Part shown: positions 10,685 through 23,668 of the stretch, one piece after another
How positions within the stretch are numbered: position 1 is the stretch's first letter
How the letters are laid out: each line of letters starts with the position of its first letter
NCBI GenBank assembly: GCA_015832175.1
Contig: WJXW01000005.1
Location: forward strand, 248,001 to 312,000
Reading direction: 5' to 3'
Origin: Paraphaeosphaeria minitans
Taxonomy: Eukaryota > Ascomycota > Dothideomycetes > Pleosporales > Didymosphaeriaceae
DNA length: 64,000 bases
Made by a program: the position numbers and the translations under genes
The notes under the pieces: model-generated
What the model was told of the DNA's origin: nothing
Database searches by the model: none
The model's input: only the letters and a program-made list of their open reading frames with translations

Positions 10685-12487
10685 GGCTGCTAGAAAGGAA
10701 AAGTAGATATTAAATAATGTAAGATGAAAGGGTTGGGTTGAACAGAGATTACAATAGGCGTGTTTGCGAGACCAGCTGCATTGTGTAAGGACTGCACGGG
10801 CTTGTATATGTAGGCTGAAGAGGATAGACCCGGTGCGATGGTGACAACAGCGACGGCCGCTGCGCTCGTCAATGCGGTGACTGCATCGTCGGTAGGAGGG
10901 CTTGCCGTAGTAGGTACAGGCGATATAGCATTGCGGTCGCTCAGACGACACTGCGAACACGAGACTCGCGGCGTCTCTGCAGTGTGCTTTTGGACGGATG
11001 ACGAGCCGAGGAATCAAAAAGGACGAAGTAGACCAATAAGAAAGGGCGATGGGTGGGCGCCGTGAACACGGGGCAGACCCCAAGTGTAGCAGAAATAAGA
11101 CTAAACAGTTATGCCTTCAAACACCAGGCAATTCAGGCCATGTGAGGGATGCCAAGGAACCTGTGCACTCACTGGAGCCGTTCGGAAACTTCGGGTCCTC
11201 CATTGGGGGGTCTGGAGAAAGTTGCGAGGTTGACGTGGAGATTACCACGGCCCGAGCAGTCTTGTTGTATTTAAACTGGGGCGCCAGTCAGTTCCGGGTT
11301 AATGGAAAGTAGATTGGCGAACATACGGCATAGCTACGCGACAGAGCGCTATACGATATCTATCTAGCGGAAGATAGGCAGCACGTTCCTTTGCTCAATG
11401 ATCAGCAGGGGTCGAAAAGATGTTGGCTGGACTTGGCGGCGGTGGTGGTGGTGGTGAGGCGTGAGCCACGGCGCGTCTTGTGGCGAGGGATCAGTTGAGG
11501 CACTCAGTGGTGCTTGTGGCGGGGGGATCAGTTGAGACACTCGGTGGTGCTGTTCGTGTCGCAGGTCGAGGCCACACGGCCACAAAGGACGGACCGCGGC
11601 GGAGATGCCTATCAGCAGCCCTGAAGCACCACTGGATGATGACTGGCTACGGCGATGTCTCCGTCGCGTGGAGAAGCCGGAGAGATGCAATTGCAAAGGT
11701 GTGCACCGCCTTCGGAAGCGGTTTGGAATGATGGATTGAGCAAGTCAAGGGCCCGAACAGTGCCGGTCTGGAGGCTCAAGCCTTGTCTTGTGCAGATGCC
11801 TTGTTGAATTCGCGGTGGATAGGCCCGTCGTCAGTGCGGGGCGTGTGTGTGATGCGGTAGATGTGGTCACCATTGTTGAAGCTGGTCCGGACCCATGGAT
11901 GGCCATTGGCTTGTGCTTCTGTGCCCTGGGCGAGATCCGAGATCATGGAAGCCACCGGCTGACCGCCTTCCGCATCCATCACCATCACCAGCACCAGCAT
12001 CATCATAATGCATCGCTCCTCTGTTTCTACCTACAATTCAATCAAGCTCTCCGCTCCGTGAACCTGCCTTTCGCACCAAACGCAGGCTCTGTAGGCTACT
12101 TCTGTCTCCCACGAGGTCTTGAATGCGGGCATGGCCAATCACAACCATTTCATATATAGGGAATAACTCACTTGGCTCCAGTCCTGACTGGAAAGTAACG
12201 GCGGTACAGTTCCGTATTGCTGCATCGTACTGGAAAGGGCACAGTGGTTGGTACTGGCCACGGTGCATGCGATGATTTGGAACGCCAACGTCACTTGATG
12301 TATTCTCCTCGTAGGAGGCTTCGTTCACGTTGAAAAGTGGACTGGGGATCGAAATTTGAATTTCTCTATTGGCACAAGGGGTGTATCATCCTAGCCGACC
12401 CCCGCTCGGACTTTGCTCGCTTCGGGGCAGTGTGAATCGCCGTCTTCTTACGCGGCTTTTCGGTGTTACTCAAACAAGCTCACATGA
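10685..12487. other. 1.8-kb intergenic region, no confident gene
   Basis: The proximal part is the bZIP promoter/leader. A minus-strand ORF at 11776-12006 starts with a hydrophobic Met/Leu/Val stretch (MMMLVLVMVMDAEGG) and contains HPWVRTSFNNGDHIYRITHT. It could be the last exon of a small gene, with candidate upstream sequence to 12328, but no splice model joins them convincingly. It is left uncalled. Confidence 0.4.
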
Positions 12488-13681
12488 TCACGCCTTGGGC
12501 TTGTTCTGGAGGATGTCCTCAATCTCTTGGTACACGTCGTCGGTGAGCTTGGCCAACAGAGGCAGTGCCTTTAGGTTGTCGTGAATCTGCTCGACCTTGG
12601 ACGCGCCGAGGATGACGGTGCTGACGTTGGGGCTGCACTACGGTCAGTATTGCTCATCACCGATGCTTGCGACTCTCGCATAACTCAATCGAACATGACT
12701 TACTTCTTCGCAGCCCAGGCCAGAGCGAGCTGAGTGGTGTTGCCACCAAGCTTCTCGGCGATTTTTCCAAGCTTCCTGACCTTCTCGAGCTTCGCCTGGC
12801 CCTCCTCGGACTTCAGCTTCTCAATCGTGCCCTTGAAAAAGTCGGAGTTCGTGGCAAAGCGCGAGTCCTCTGGGATGCCCTTGTCGTACTTTCCGGTGAG
12901 AATACCAGAGTCCAGCGGAGACCAGATGGTCGTACCCATCTGGTAGCTCTTGAAGAGCGGCGCGTACTCCTTCTCGAATCGCTCGCGGTGGAAGGCATTG
13001 TACTGCGGCTGCTCGACGATGGGCGCGATGAGGTTGTATTTCTCGGCGGTGTCGACGGCTTCTTGGATTTTCTCGGCGGGCCACTCGGAGGTACCCCAGT
13101 AGTATGCGAGGTTGAGGTCGCGGATGGTCTGTGTGAACGCTTCGACGATCTCCTTCATGGGCACACTACTAACCGTCAAAAGGCCGTAGAGCAACATTTC
13201 GGCATGACTTACTCGGGATCATAACGATGCGCGAAAACCACATCAACGTAGTCATGCTGGAGACGCTTAAGAGAGCTCTTCAAGCCTTCGACAATGTGCT
13301 TCTTGCTCAAGCCCCGAGTGTTGGGCTCCTTTCGTCCTGTTCCGAAGAAGACCTATGGCCGTTGGCAGTTGCGTCTTGTACGGGCCGGAAATAGCTTACC
13401 TTTGTGGACAGCACATATTCGTCACGCGGCCAGTTCAGCTCCTTGAAGGCATTGCCCATCTCCACCTCGCACTCGCCATTTGCGTAGACCTCGGCGGTGT
13501 CGAAGAAGTTGATGCCATGGCTCCAGGCAGCTTCCATGCATTCCTTGACGATGCTTCCTTTCTGGGTTCCTCCATACGTCAACCATCCACCCAGCGAGAA
13601 GACCGAAACCTTGAGGCCGGCCGGCCCGAGGCGACGGAACTCCATATCCTTGGGATCGAACTTGGATTCTACGGCAGGCAT
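12488..13681 (-). CDS. Aldo-keto reductase, voltage-gated K+ channel beta-subunit type
   Basis: Exons on the minus strand are 13681-13400, 13352-13213, 13165-12704 and 12632-12488, giving 342 residues with GT-AG introns of 47-71 bp. Motifs of the AKR TIM barrel are present: [19 protein letters not shown] near the start, [14 protein letters not shown] (catalytic Asp/Tyr region), YVLSTKV (catalytic Lys), [15 protein letters not shown] (His region), [23 protein letters not shown] and the C-terminal cofactor loop [17 protein letters not shown]. This pattern is the Kv-beta-like AKR6 subgroup, NADPH-dependent cytosolic carbonyl reductases in fungi. The ATG at 13681 is preferred over an in-frame ATG at 13795 because a TATA-like element lies between them and family members start at the barrel. 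Confidence 0.92.
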
Positions 13682-13773
13682 GTTGGCGGTGTTGTTGTTC
13701 AAGTAGATGGGTGCACAAGGTGATTTGTTCGGTGTCGAAGCTAGATGTTTGCAGCAGGATGGTGCCGTCCCAT

Positions 13774-13780
13774 CTATATA
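13774..13780 (-). promoter_or_regulatory. TATA-like element of the aldo-keto reductase gene
   Basis: TATATAG on the minus strand, about 93 bp upstream of the chosen ATG at 13681. It also argues against the upstream ATG at 13795. Confidence 0.5.
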
Positions 13781-14820
13781 GAGGGGCACCTTCATATCGC
13801 GATTTCAAAGCCGTCTGAATATTGTTACGTCATGACGATACACAAGCGAGAAAATTTGAGGGGCAAAGGCAGCCTCCCCGCCCTCGTTCCCCAATGCTGA
13901 ACACACACGGCACGGCAGACTTGATGAAGCTACCACTGTGAGATGTGGTTCTGTATGATCAAGACGTGAACGCGCTGGGCCAGCGTCTGTTGCTACAAAC
14001 GACCAACACGCTCCTCGGTGATCCGGGACATCTGCCAGCACAACCGAGGCAGCGCGAATACGGTAATGCCCCACGCCGCCTACCTTGTGTATGCGCCTCT
14101 CCATACATGTCTGTCGGTGCACGAAAGAATGCTTTACAACTTCACGCAGTCCGCGCCAGGTTTCACATCATCGCAGGGGCTTGCGCTTACATGCATACAT
14201 CCAGTCTTTGCCGCATCACCAACGTGTCTTGGACTGTGGCATTCCAGATGCAGCATTGACAGCGAACACAAGCAATGCCAAACACGCCATCCATACTGAC
14301 AGGGCACACAGGAAAGCTTGAAAACAGGGGTAAATGTTTGAAACACATTCGCGCCGCCCATCTCCAACTCAGCGCTTACTCACCGCCAATCAAACATTCG
14401 CAAGGGGCTCGTCACGTGGTGGCGTCGACCCTTCGTTGGTTGTCATGGCCTCTTCATTCCTAGCTCTTCACTTCATCTCTCGACTTAGCGACTATGGAAC
14501 AAAGGAGGCACGTTGCGGGGTTGGAATGCCATGCTGTGTCATTATTTTGTTGGTGAAGATACATCAGGCCTGAGGCCTGCACAATGCCTACCATCGTCCT
14601 CCATCATCTCCTTCATTTTCTCATTCAGCATTGTGCAGGTGAAGACAGTATTTCACACGTACGTTCCTTTGTGATTCATCACCTATATTCATACTCTCTA
14701 TTCAACGCGGTCGCGCCATCTCGGAACCCATATAAGAGCGACCCAGCATCTTGAATTTGTACCACCTCTTCCTCAACCCACAACGTTATAACCACAACCG
14801 AAATCACTACAACGAACAAA
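13781..14820. other. Divergent intergenic region
   Basis: This lies between the aldo-keto reductase and the secreted protein gene. Plus-strand ORFs at 13945-14573 overlap one another in different frames, look random and are not called. Confidence 0.5.
14731..14738 (+). promoter_or_regulatory. TATA box of the secreted-protein gene
   Basis: TATAAGAG lies 83-90 bp upstream of the ATG at 14821, followed by an A/C-rich leader typical of highly expressed fungal genes. Confidence 0.55.
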
Positions 14821-15489
14821 ATGTACTCCACTCGCTCTCTCATCATGGGCTGTGCCCTCCTCTCCGCCGCCCTCGCCCTCGCCCTCCCTACCCCCCAAAC
14901 CACGGCCGACGCAGCCCACTGCGGTATTACTGCTGAGCAACTCACCGCCATGGACCCAACCACCGCCTCCTGCTCCGGTGCCGCCTTCGCCGCCGAATGC
15001 GCCGACGCCTCTACCGCCGCACCCGCCATCAACTCCGCCTTCGAAAAGTACTCAATCCACGAGCCCGGCGTCCAAGCCGCGCTCATCGCCATCATGCTCT
15101 TCGAATCCGGCTCCTTCAAGTACAACCACAACCACTACCCCGCGCCGGGTCGTCCTGGCCAAGGCACGCGCAACATGCAGATGGCGCCGTTCAACGAAAA
15201 GTACGCGACGGACCTCTTCGGCGCGGGCGCCGTTGCCGCCGCGAGGGCCGCGCCCAACGGCCAGGATCCCAGCGACGCGATGCTCGCGCTGGTGAATGCC
15301 AAGGACGAAGACTCGTTTGGCAGCGCCGCGTGGTTTCTGACTACCCAGTGCAATGCTAGCATCAAGGATGGGCTTGCCACGGGCTCGTCGGCGGGCTGGG
15401 AGGCGTATCTCGTCGACTGCGTGGGCACGACGCATGATCCTGCCCGCGACGCGAGCTGGACGAAGGCGAAGGAGGTGCTGGGAGCTTAG
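14821..15489 (+). CDS. Small secreted protein with lysozyme/transglycosylase-like core
   Basis: A single exon of 222 residues. Residues 1-21 form a signal peptide (hydrophobic core IMGCALLSAALALAL), so the product is predicted secreted. The mature part has five cysteines (C34, C51, C60, C177, C200). The segment from about 85 to 125 reads VQAALIAIMLFESGSF ... GRPGQGTRNMQ. It resembles the SLT/goose-lysozyme pattern, in which a catalytic Glu (here E95) follows a hydrophobic helix and a G-x-x-Q motif follows (Q120). This resemblance is my inference; the family is not recognised with certainty. Third positions are extremely G/C-rich. The gene stands alone between a divergent AKR gene and a repeat-containing spacer. 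Confidence 0.85.
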   Translation: MYSTRSLIMGCALLSAALALALPTPQTTADAAHCGITAEQLTAMDPTTASCSGAAFAAECADASTAAPAINSAFEKYSIHEPGVQAALIAIMLFESGSFKYNHNHYPAPGRPGQGTRNMQMAPFNEKYATDLFGAGAVAAARAAPNGQDPSDAMLALVNAKDEDSFGSAAWFLTTQCNASIKDGLATGSSAGWEAYLVDCVGTTHDPARDASWTKAKEVLGA

Positions 15490-16516
15490 GGGTGCGGACG
15501 AGCGGCGGGAGGTGGAGCTCAGGGAGGGCCCGCTGGGGAAGCCGAGGAGCTGAAGCCGAGCGCTGCTCGTCGTTTGGGGGTGCATGTGCGAGTGATGTTG
15601 ACGCCTTCGATTCTTGGGCTGTTCTTGCTCTTTTGATACCCGGCTGATGCAGCGAGTCAAGGCACTGTGTGCTGACTTGTGGCAGTCTGAGCTTTTGACG
15701 ATTCACATGTTCCTTTTGCGAGTCAAGGCACTGTGTGCTGACTTGTAGTAGTCTGAGCTGTCAACGATTCCCATATTCCTTTTGCGAGCTGCGTCGTTCC
15801 CGGTGTCGAGTTCCCGGTGTCTTCACTTTACTGCTACTGTTCCGCAGCAATGCCCTCCATCCGCACATCTGCAGCCAGCCTGTCGCAACTCGCCATGCCA
15901 ATCAACCTTGCATCATATTCACTTATGTTTCTTGATCGTGAAGCTTTCGACTGTCAGGAAGTAGACTCGGGCGCTCTTTCCTCCTGGGGAGGTGGTGATG
16001 CAGTCACGGGGTCGTCCACCGGCGAGGAAGGCACCGCCCCGTTCGTGGTGCTACGAGCCCGCCTGAGCTTGATCATGTTTTCTTCTCCTCACCTTTATCA
16101 CGTAGCCAAAACGCAACAATGCAACTAAGACGATACAATTCCAATACAAACTTGCCTCCTGGAGGCCTGCCATCCAACACTCACCCTCTCAACAGAACCC
16201 TGTCCAAGAAACAGCGCAGACGACAAGTGACTCGCCCTCTTAGTCTTCAGGTGAGGAGATTTAACATTGGCATGTCTTTGCCAATACTGACGGCGAGTCC
16301 AGCTGTGGGTGCGGAATCTAGCACCAATGCTGACCCGTTCTACGGTCACGAGAGTGCGGCCTACGCTACTGAAAGGGTTGGTGAGGGGAAGGTCGAGATA
16401 CATGAGTTATCTAAAGTTACTCCACGATTTACATTGCTAATTCAATAATATAGCAATACATCGGAGTCCTGACCAAAGTGGTCTTGAGAGTGGGCAGAGG
16501 CTGAACCCTACTCCAG
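15490..16516. other. Intergenic spacer with 66-bp tandem repeat
   Basis: This holds the 3' UTR side of the secreted-protein gene, the tandem repeat at 15652-15789 and no convincing gene. The short ORFs at 15735-16448 lack recognisable features. Confidence 0.55.
15652..15789. repeat. 66-bp tandem repeat, about 2.1 copies
   Basis: Copies start at 15652, 15718 and (partial) 15784, each beginning gcgag. The first two differ by a handful of substitutions, so the duplication is not brand-new. Confidence 0.9.
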
Positions 16517-18094
16517 TCACAGCCGGTTGTTCAGGCAGCGATTGCACACCCTAGTCCTGCACGTCTTGCAAGAATTGACGAATCTCAAATGATGATGACA
16601 AATCCCGCACACTTCGAGCTCCCCGTTTATCCCGTGCGACCGTTGCCAGAGATGCTTGCATAGATCGAGGGACTGAACATCGTCGTCGCTAGCCTCTTCC
16701 TCGGCATTGGCAACGGCAAAGCCTCCAGCAACAGTCGCCACCCGCAACTGTATGTCATTCAACACGTCAAGCGCTGGGTCCAGTTCTACGATTTCTTCTT
16801 GCTCCGGCATTGCAATATGGTTCTCGGGCTCATCTGCCATCTGATCATCAGCTAGAAGACGATTCACATGCGAATGCGGACACGAGCAGGTCTTCCAGGG
16901 CTTTGCACAGAGATAGCAGAATTCTGCAGTGCACCAACACCTGCAGGTTCGTTAGCATAACGATCACACTTGTGCTTTCTGAGCGTCCGGCTAAACGTAC
17001 CGCATATGATAACAACCCGTGAGCAACTCCACCATGGTCCTACACCTGGGGCATCGTTGCCACCGCTCTTCACCAGCAACGTTCATCAGCAGCTGAACGG
17101 TTGGATCCTTCGGACATAGCCCATTATGTTTGGGGTTTTTACAAACAGCACATGTTTCCGTGTTGCAAATCTGACATACTGCGATGCCAGCGATGACGCT
17201 GTCAGGCTCTATGAACTTGACACAGAACCGATTGCTGCAATACACAGGATTTGGCGATGCTAGTTCGACCTGCTTGTCATTATATCGCCTCACCAACTCT
17301 GATGAGAGAAGATCAAAGCAAGCCGATACCGGTATGTACTTTCCGCAACATCGTGGTGGAAAGAGCGTTGTGTCAGTAAGGCTTGTTTCGAAGAGATCGA
17401 TGAGGCAGCCCCTGCAGTATGCGTGGCAAGTGTTCTCTTCCTCACGTTTGCAGCCCAATTCTAGCACGTCGAAGTGGGTATACTGTTCCATGCAGGCGGA
17501 ACAGAAAGTATGTGTCACATGCTCGTCTTCGAAAACGCCCTCCTTGACTCTTCCTTTGCCTTTTCCCATTGAACGAGCGGACGATTCGGCATAACTGAAT
17601 GCCGGGTCGCCGGCTACTTTTTGAATGCGTTGAACTCCATGGCCGCGATAGGTGGCACCCGTATCCGCCACAATGCTGACGAGAGGATCGTCTGCCCTAG
17701 CATCTCCAAGTCTCGCATCAGGATCTTGGAAGTCGTCGCCCAGCCATGGGCCCTGCCCCTCGAAGCACTCTCCTGATCCCGGAGCTGAGCGCTCCGTCCC
17801 ACCATCAGTGACATTACACATTCCGCACGCGATTCGGTGGTCGCGCTCCGCCTGTCTTTCCTCCTGGATGAGATTATGCAAGACGACACGATCGTTATGG
17901 TCGGCTTGGAGGATCTCCATGGCCCGGGTTTGATCTTGCAGCAGCAACAAGGCGGATTTGAGGCTTGCTTGCATGGCGTCGAAAGCTGAGTACGCGTCTC
18001 CTGCGTCCAAATCTTGCATGATGTAGTTGATGTCTGCGAGTTGAAGCTCGACCGCCAGTCGGGCGGTAGCAGGAGGAAGGCTTGCTAGTTCCAT
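16517..18094 (-). CDS. RBR-type (RING1-IBR-RING2) E3 ubiquitin ligase
   Basis: Exons on the minus strand are 18094-17001 and 16940-16517 (60-bp intron), giving 505 residues. The N-terminal 180 residues are helical and Asp-rich. RING1 begins at C198 (CSACMEQYTHFDVLELGC...CHAYCRGCL). An IBR follows at about 285-327 (YCSNRFCVKF...CQICNTETCAVC). RING2 begins CPRCRTMVELLTGC: C361 in GCYHMRCWC matches the catalytic cysteine position of parkin-like ligases. The C-terminus adds another Cys cluster, CGICHHHLRFVNSCKTC then RVCNRCLNNRL. RBR ligases take ubiquitin from E2 onto the RING2 Cys before transfer. The substrate is unknown. The intron interrupts RING2 exactly between R365 and C366, and the frame is preserved. 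Confidence 0.92.
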
Positions 18095-18669
18095 TTTCTG
18101 ATAGTGGATGCTGCAGAATTGTATTGAAGAGGTTTCGTTTGAGATAGTGGGAGTTGCGCAGCGAGATCTGTTGATGAGACTCGAAACCTTTCGAGCGATC
18201 TGGAAATTCTTTGGTCGGAATGTATCACAAGAATGCCAATTTCGCTTTCGTGAACCTCGAGCGTGGCATCAAAGCAAGCAACATAAGACACCGAGCAGGT
18301 ACCATGGAAATGTCGGACCCGAGAGGCTACCTTCTAGTACAATTGATACTTGCGTTCTAAATTTCCCAAGGAAAATTGCACTCTAAGTCTCCCGTACCAA
18401 GGACAATTGCAGGGTCACACCGGGTCGTGCTAAAAAGCCACAGCTTGCGAGCACTATTGGTACACAGCGATCGCAGGATAACTGGAAACTTTAGTCTTCT
18501 GTTAAAGTCCTCTAGCTATTCTCAAGGTGTCCGAGTTGAGACCGCACCTACCTTCCATACATAAATCGGAAGACAATGACACCGTGGAAGAACAGTACCC
18601 AAGATGTAAAAGCCGATCCGCTGACGCTGGCTGAACACCTAATGATGGATACGCTTGACGTGGACTAGG

Positions 18670-19283
18670 CTACGTGATGTACAGTTGCACTTTGTGATAT
18701 TGCTTGGGAATAGGTGTCCTACGTGGGCGGCGGTTCGAGGTAGGCTGTAAGATTTCAAGTTTAGCAAGTTCTTCCAGGTAAGTAGTCTTCCATGTACTCG
18801 CCCACGGTTGTGCCCAAGTGATGTTTCTCCACCGACCCACTGTTTGCAGTCTACGTCTACCCCTCGAGCTTCTCAACCCTCTTCGACGCATAGAAATTTC
18901 CAGAAACGGAAGGCGAGTTGTGAGAGTTTTTACCTGCACCGTAGATGTGGATGCTCGAGGCTTTGGAAGCATCCAATGGAGCTGAGAGGTAGGAATTGCA
19001 GGCGGGGTGGGAGGCGGTCTAGAGGTGTCTGTAGGCACATTGGGTTTAGGTTTAGGTTTAGTACCATAGTGCTGCTCACGTCTGCTTCGCCAGCGTGGAG
19101 AGAAGTCCCAAATCGTTTGTTGATCTGGAAATATTGGTTCTGAATCGGTGACGGCCGGTCCTTCTCTCGAGTAGTGGTAGGTACTGCGTCCATCTGGATT
19201 CTACGGGTAAGATATCTCGAAGAGATGTTCAGAGTCGGCGAATGTGTGTCGAGGTTAGGTATTAATAATGGCGAAGAGTTCAT
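18670..19283 (-). CDS. Possible small hypothetical gene, low support
   Basis: Two overlapping minus-strand frames could be exons of one gene. The first starts at ATG 19283 (MNSSPLLIPNLDTHSPTLN). The second, ending at 18670, carries PPPTPPAIPTSQLHWML and WRNITWAQPWASTWKTTYLE. A GT...AG switch between them near 19040 is possible but no donor stands out. The product would be basic, Pro/Ser/Thr-rich and of unknown function. It may equally be noncoding. Confidence 0.2.
19042..19061. repeat. Telomere-like TTTAGG triplet repeat
   Basis: Three consecutive TTTAGG-type units. Fungal telomeres are usually TTAGGG, so this is a short look-alike rather than a proven interstitial telomere. Confidence 0.6.
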
Positions 19284-21202
19284 TAGTTGAGGCAGCGGAG
19301 GTTCTGGGAAAGTGGGCGACGCGACAGGAGGAGGGTGTGCACTCTACGACGATGCCTCTTGCTTGGACTTGTATAGACCGCATTCTAAGTGCGTATTCGT
19401 AATTCGGCAGGTGAGCGCAAAAGGGCAGACTGATTCTGGGCGAGCGCTTCCTCTAATTATGTCATTCCTTTTTCCGCTGTGTTATTGACGATTTTACAGC
19501 AAGTAGATAACTTTCTAGCTAATGGGCTAAAGGGTGTACGAGTGATTTGCAATGAACTTAAAGCGGTCAAGGTGCTCGCCTCTATGTAGTAAATTTAAGC
19601 GTGCCAACGTGACGTAGTTACGTGTTTGGTTCACCATGATTTGAAAGGGGTTGATGCTCGCAACAAACTATATAACACGTGGTACACAATCGCAAGCTTA
19701 CTGTAAGACAGAGAGCATACATTTTCGGCTTTCCATAGTTCTAAAATGTCGTCCCACCTATCCAAGAGACCGGAGTACGCACTTCAGTGTGCGTGAGATT
19801 CCCAGGCGGTTTAAGGTCGAGCGGCCTGGTACGCAACCTTAATGTCATCCCTCCCGGTAGCCACAAAGACACCAATTTCAGCCAACGGTTTATCAGGCAG
19901 ATCCTCTTTTGCTCTTTGAAACATTCGTGTCGTGTGGAAGCCTTGCAGGAATCCTCCTCTTGCGCGGAGCAACCTCCGTCACAACAGTCTTCTTCCAGTT
20001 GTCCAAGCCGCGCAGGGCTGCTACCCACTCGTACGGATCGTCCTGTGGAGTATCACACAATATATCACGCTCATTAGCTCTGAAGATATTCTTCAGAAGC
20101 AGAAAATAGCAAGCACAGAAATAGGTATTCTTTCTTGTTCAGCAACGCCGTATCAAAGGGTAGAGATGGGAGATAAGATTCTAAGCGTCTCTTAGTTACT
20201 CATAATATGTGGTTAAAGAATAAGGCAAATCCTCAAATCCAGGCGCCTTTCGCTGCACGTGGCCGCGCAGAGAGCTACGCAGGCTTTCGCGCCATATTAT
20301 GAGACATGGTCTAGCATTTCAAAAACTGAAGTACAACGAATCGAAGCGTGTCCCATGCTATTTTGCGATCATATTTCCCAAAACTCCACTTTACACATCC
20401 ACCTCGCAGCTTGATCGCGGCCCTGGGGAAACATGTTCTCGTCTCAAGGGATGTGGGCGTGCTCACAAGGCGGCATGTGACATCATGGATTCCATGGAGG
20501 ACGTTTTAGTCGCGCATGTGAGCAGTAGAATCAATTTAAGGGGAAAGAAGTGTTGATGTTTGTTTGATAGCCTTGGAAAGTCTTTTGGTCACGTGTGTGA
20601 GCTCTGGTCCGAAGCCGAAAGCCACCAATTGGCAATTCGCTCATCTCAACTCGCTTGGGCGCTACCATAAGAAGACTGGAGAGGAGAAATATACTAGATA
20701 CGAGAGAGTGAAGATTATTGTCGTCTCATGGAGCAATGGCCGATGAGCGGTGTAGGTGCGGAGGATGTGCGAACCAGTGGGCACAGAGCATCACCCGGAT
20801 CACCTCCACTGCATCTGCGCTAACTCACGATAGCGCAGGGCGCCACCGCCACCGCCCATGCTCTTCCTGCACGACATGCGCCTGCGCATTGCTTCTATCG
20901 ATACCCCATGATTGAAAAGAAGCTCTCTACACCCCTCATGCCAATTGTTGCTACGTGTCCTATCCACCGTCTAATCTCGCTGCCTATGTCGCCCCTTTTC
21001 CCGTGGCCGTGCGGTGATTATGTCCCGCTTCGGTTGCCACCCCCCTCCTGACTGCGCCATTCCTTAGCAGCCTGGGGCAGCCGGTGGGCACGCAGCGGTC
21101 AGAGCGGTGCAGCCGAGCCGCAGTTAATATAGTAAGGTAGCGCATCTCGAATCCGTCTGTTCGTTGTACGTGTACTCGTCTTCGCCGTCAAGCCAAGTCA
21201 AC

Positions 21203-22156
21203 ATGTTTCTCAGCGTCAGGGAACGCGCGCGCCAGATAGCCCTGGGCCAATTCACTGCCCCGACCACAAGCACGCCATTAGTCGATCTTGCGTCCGAGCC
21301 TGTACCTGCACCGGCGCCACCGAGAAAGACGGGAGCAAAGGAGACGACGCAGGAAGTCGCCGCCGAGTCGAAGGGTGCGCCGACGAAGGAACCTACGCCA
21401 AAGGCTGCGCCGCCACAGAAACCGCCTGCGAAAGCTGCACCACCAAAAGCTACAACCGCGCCGGCCTCGAAGCCGACATCTTCAAAGACGAACCCAACAT
21501 CTCCAGAAGCACCGACACCGAAGAAGCCGTCTTTGAGGTCAAAATTAACAAAAGAGCCACCCACACCCACCACAGAAGCCCCTCGACCGAAAAGATCATC
21601 CAAATCAAAAATCACCAAGGAACCCTCCTCTCCCAAGCCCAGTCCCTCAAAAACACACAAGGAACCCCCGTCTCCCAAGTTCAGCTCCTACATGTCCCCA
21701 TGGACATCCTCCGCCAAACCTCCCCCCTCGCCAAAACCCGAATCCCAAAAATCCAAATCCTCCGCAACATCTAAATCCAGGCGCGCCAAATCCCCACCCA
21801 AGCGCGTCGACTCGCCCCTCGCCTCCTTGGACGACGAAGACGACGATCCTCTGTCGGCGTTGAAGTCCGCCAGCCTCAAGCAAATAAGCGCCGTTCCGGG
21901 TCTCGGCAGCCGCCAGCTGGTCGTTGTTTTGAAGCAGCGGTCATCGGGGGAGTGGTATGCGGCGCTGAAGGATACCGGAGCGGACAAATATCTGAAGTCG
22001 TGGATGAACCGGGAGAAGACGTTCAAGACGCGACGGGAGGCGCTGGAGGCGTATTTAGGGTTTGCGACGAAGATGCGGGAGAAGAGTGCTGGGTCGGGGA
22101 TGGGTTGGTTTCCCATGAGTCCGCGGACGAGCAGTCCGAAGGGGAAGGGGCGGTGA
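21203..22156 (+). CDS. Pro/Lys-rich hypothetical protein
   Basis: A single exon of 317 residues from the ATG at 21203. The N-terminus (MFLSVRERARQIALGQF) is a short basic helix. Residues about 30-210 are low-complexity Pro/Lys/Ser/Thr/Ala with repeated PSPK, APPK and SKSK units, likely disordered and nucleic-acid- or partner-binding. The conserved-looking part is the C-terminal 100 residues: VPGLGSRQLVVVLKQRSSGE, WYAALKDTGADKYLKSWMNR and KTFKTRREALEAYLGFATKM, which look like a small alpha/beta fold. No family is recognised. The open frame, sensible codon use and an alignable globular tail favour a real gene. Confidence 0.65.
   Translation: MFLSVRERARQIALGQFTAPTTSTPLVDLASEPVPAPAPPRKTGAKETTQEVAAESKGAPTKEPTPKAAPPQKPPAKAAPPKATTAPASKPTSSKTNPTSPEAPTPKKPSLRSKLTKEPPTPTTEAPRPKRSSKSKITKEPSSPKPSPSKTHKEPPSPKFSSYMSPWTSSAKPPPSPKPESQKSKSSATSKSRRAKSPPKRVDSPLASLDDEDDDPLSALKSASLKQISAVPGLGSRQLVVVLKQRSSGEWYAALKDTGADKYLKSWMNREKTFKTRREALEAYLGFATKMREKSAGSGMGWFPMSPRTSSPKGKGR

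Positions 22157-23668
<1,512 letters not shown>

Larger units (their letters stand above)
18095..21202. other. 3.1-kb gene-poor region
   Basis: This is the largest stretch without a supported gene. The two overlapping minus-strand frames at 18670-19283 (Pro/Arg/Ser/Thr-rich) are the best coding candidate and are listed separately at low confidence. The rest is more AT-rich than its flanks, with only short frames. No transposon protein motif or terminal repeat was recognised. Confidence 0.5.

Noticed and set aside
11776..12328. Possible small minus-strand gene
   Set aside because: No splice model joins the two candidate segments and no domain is visible.
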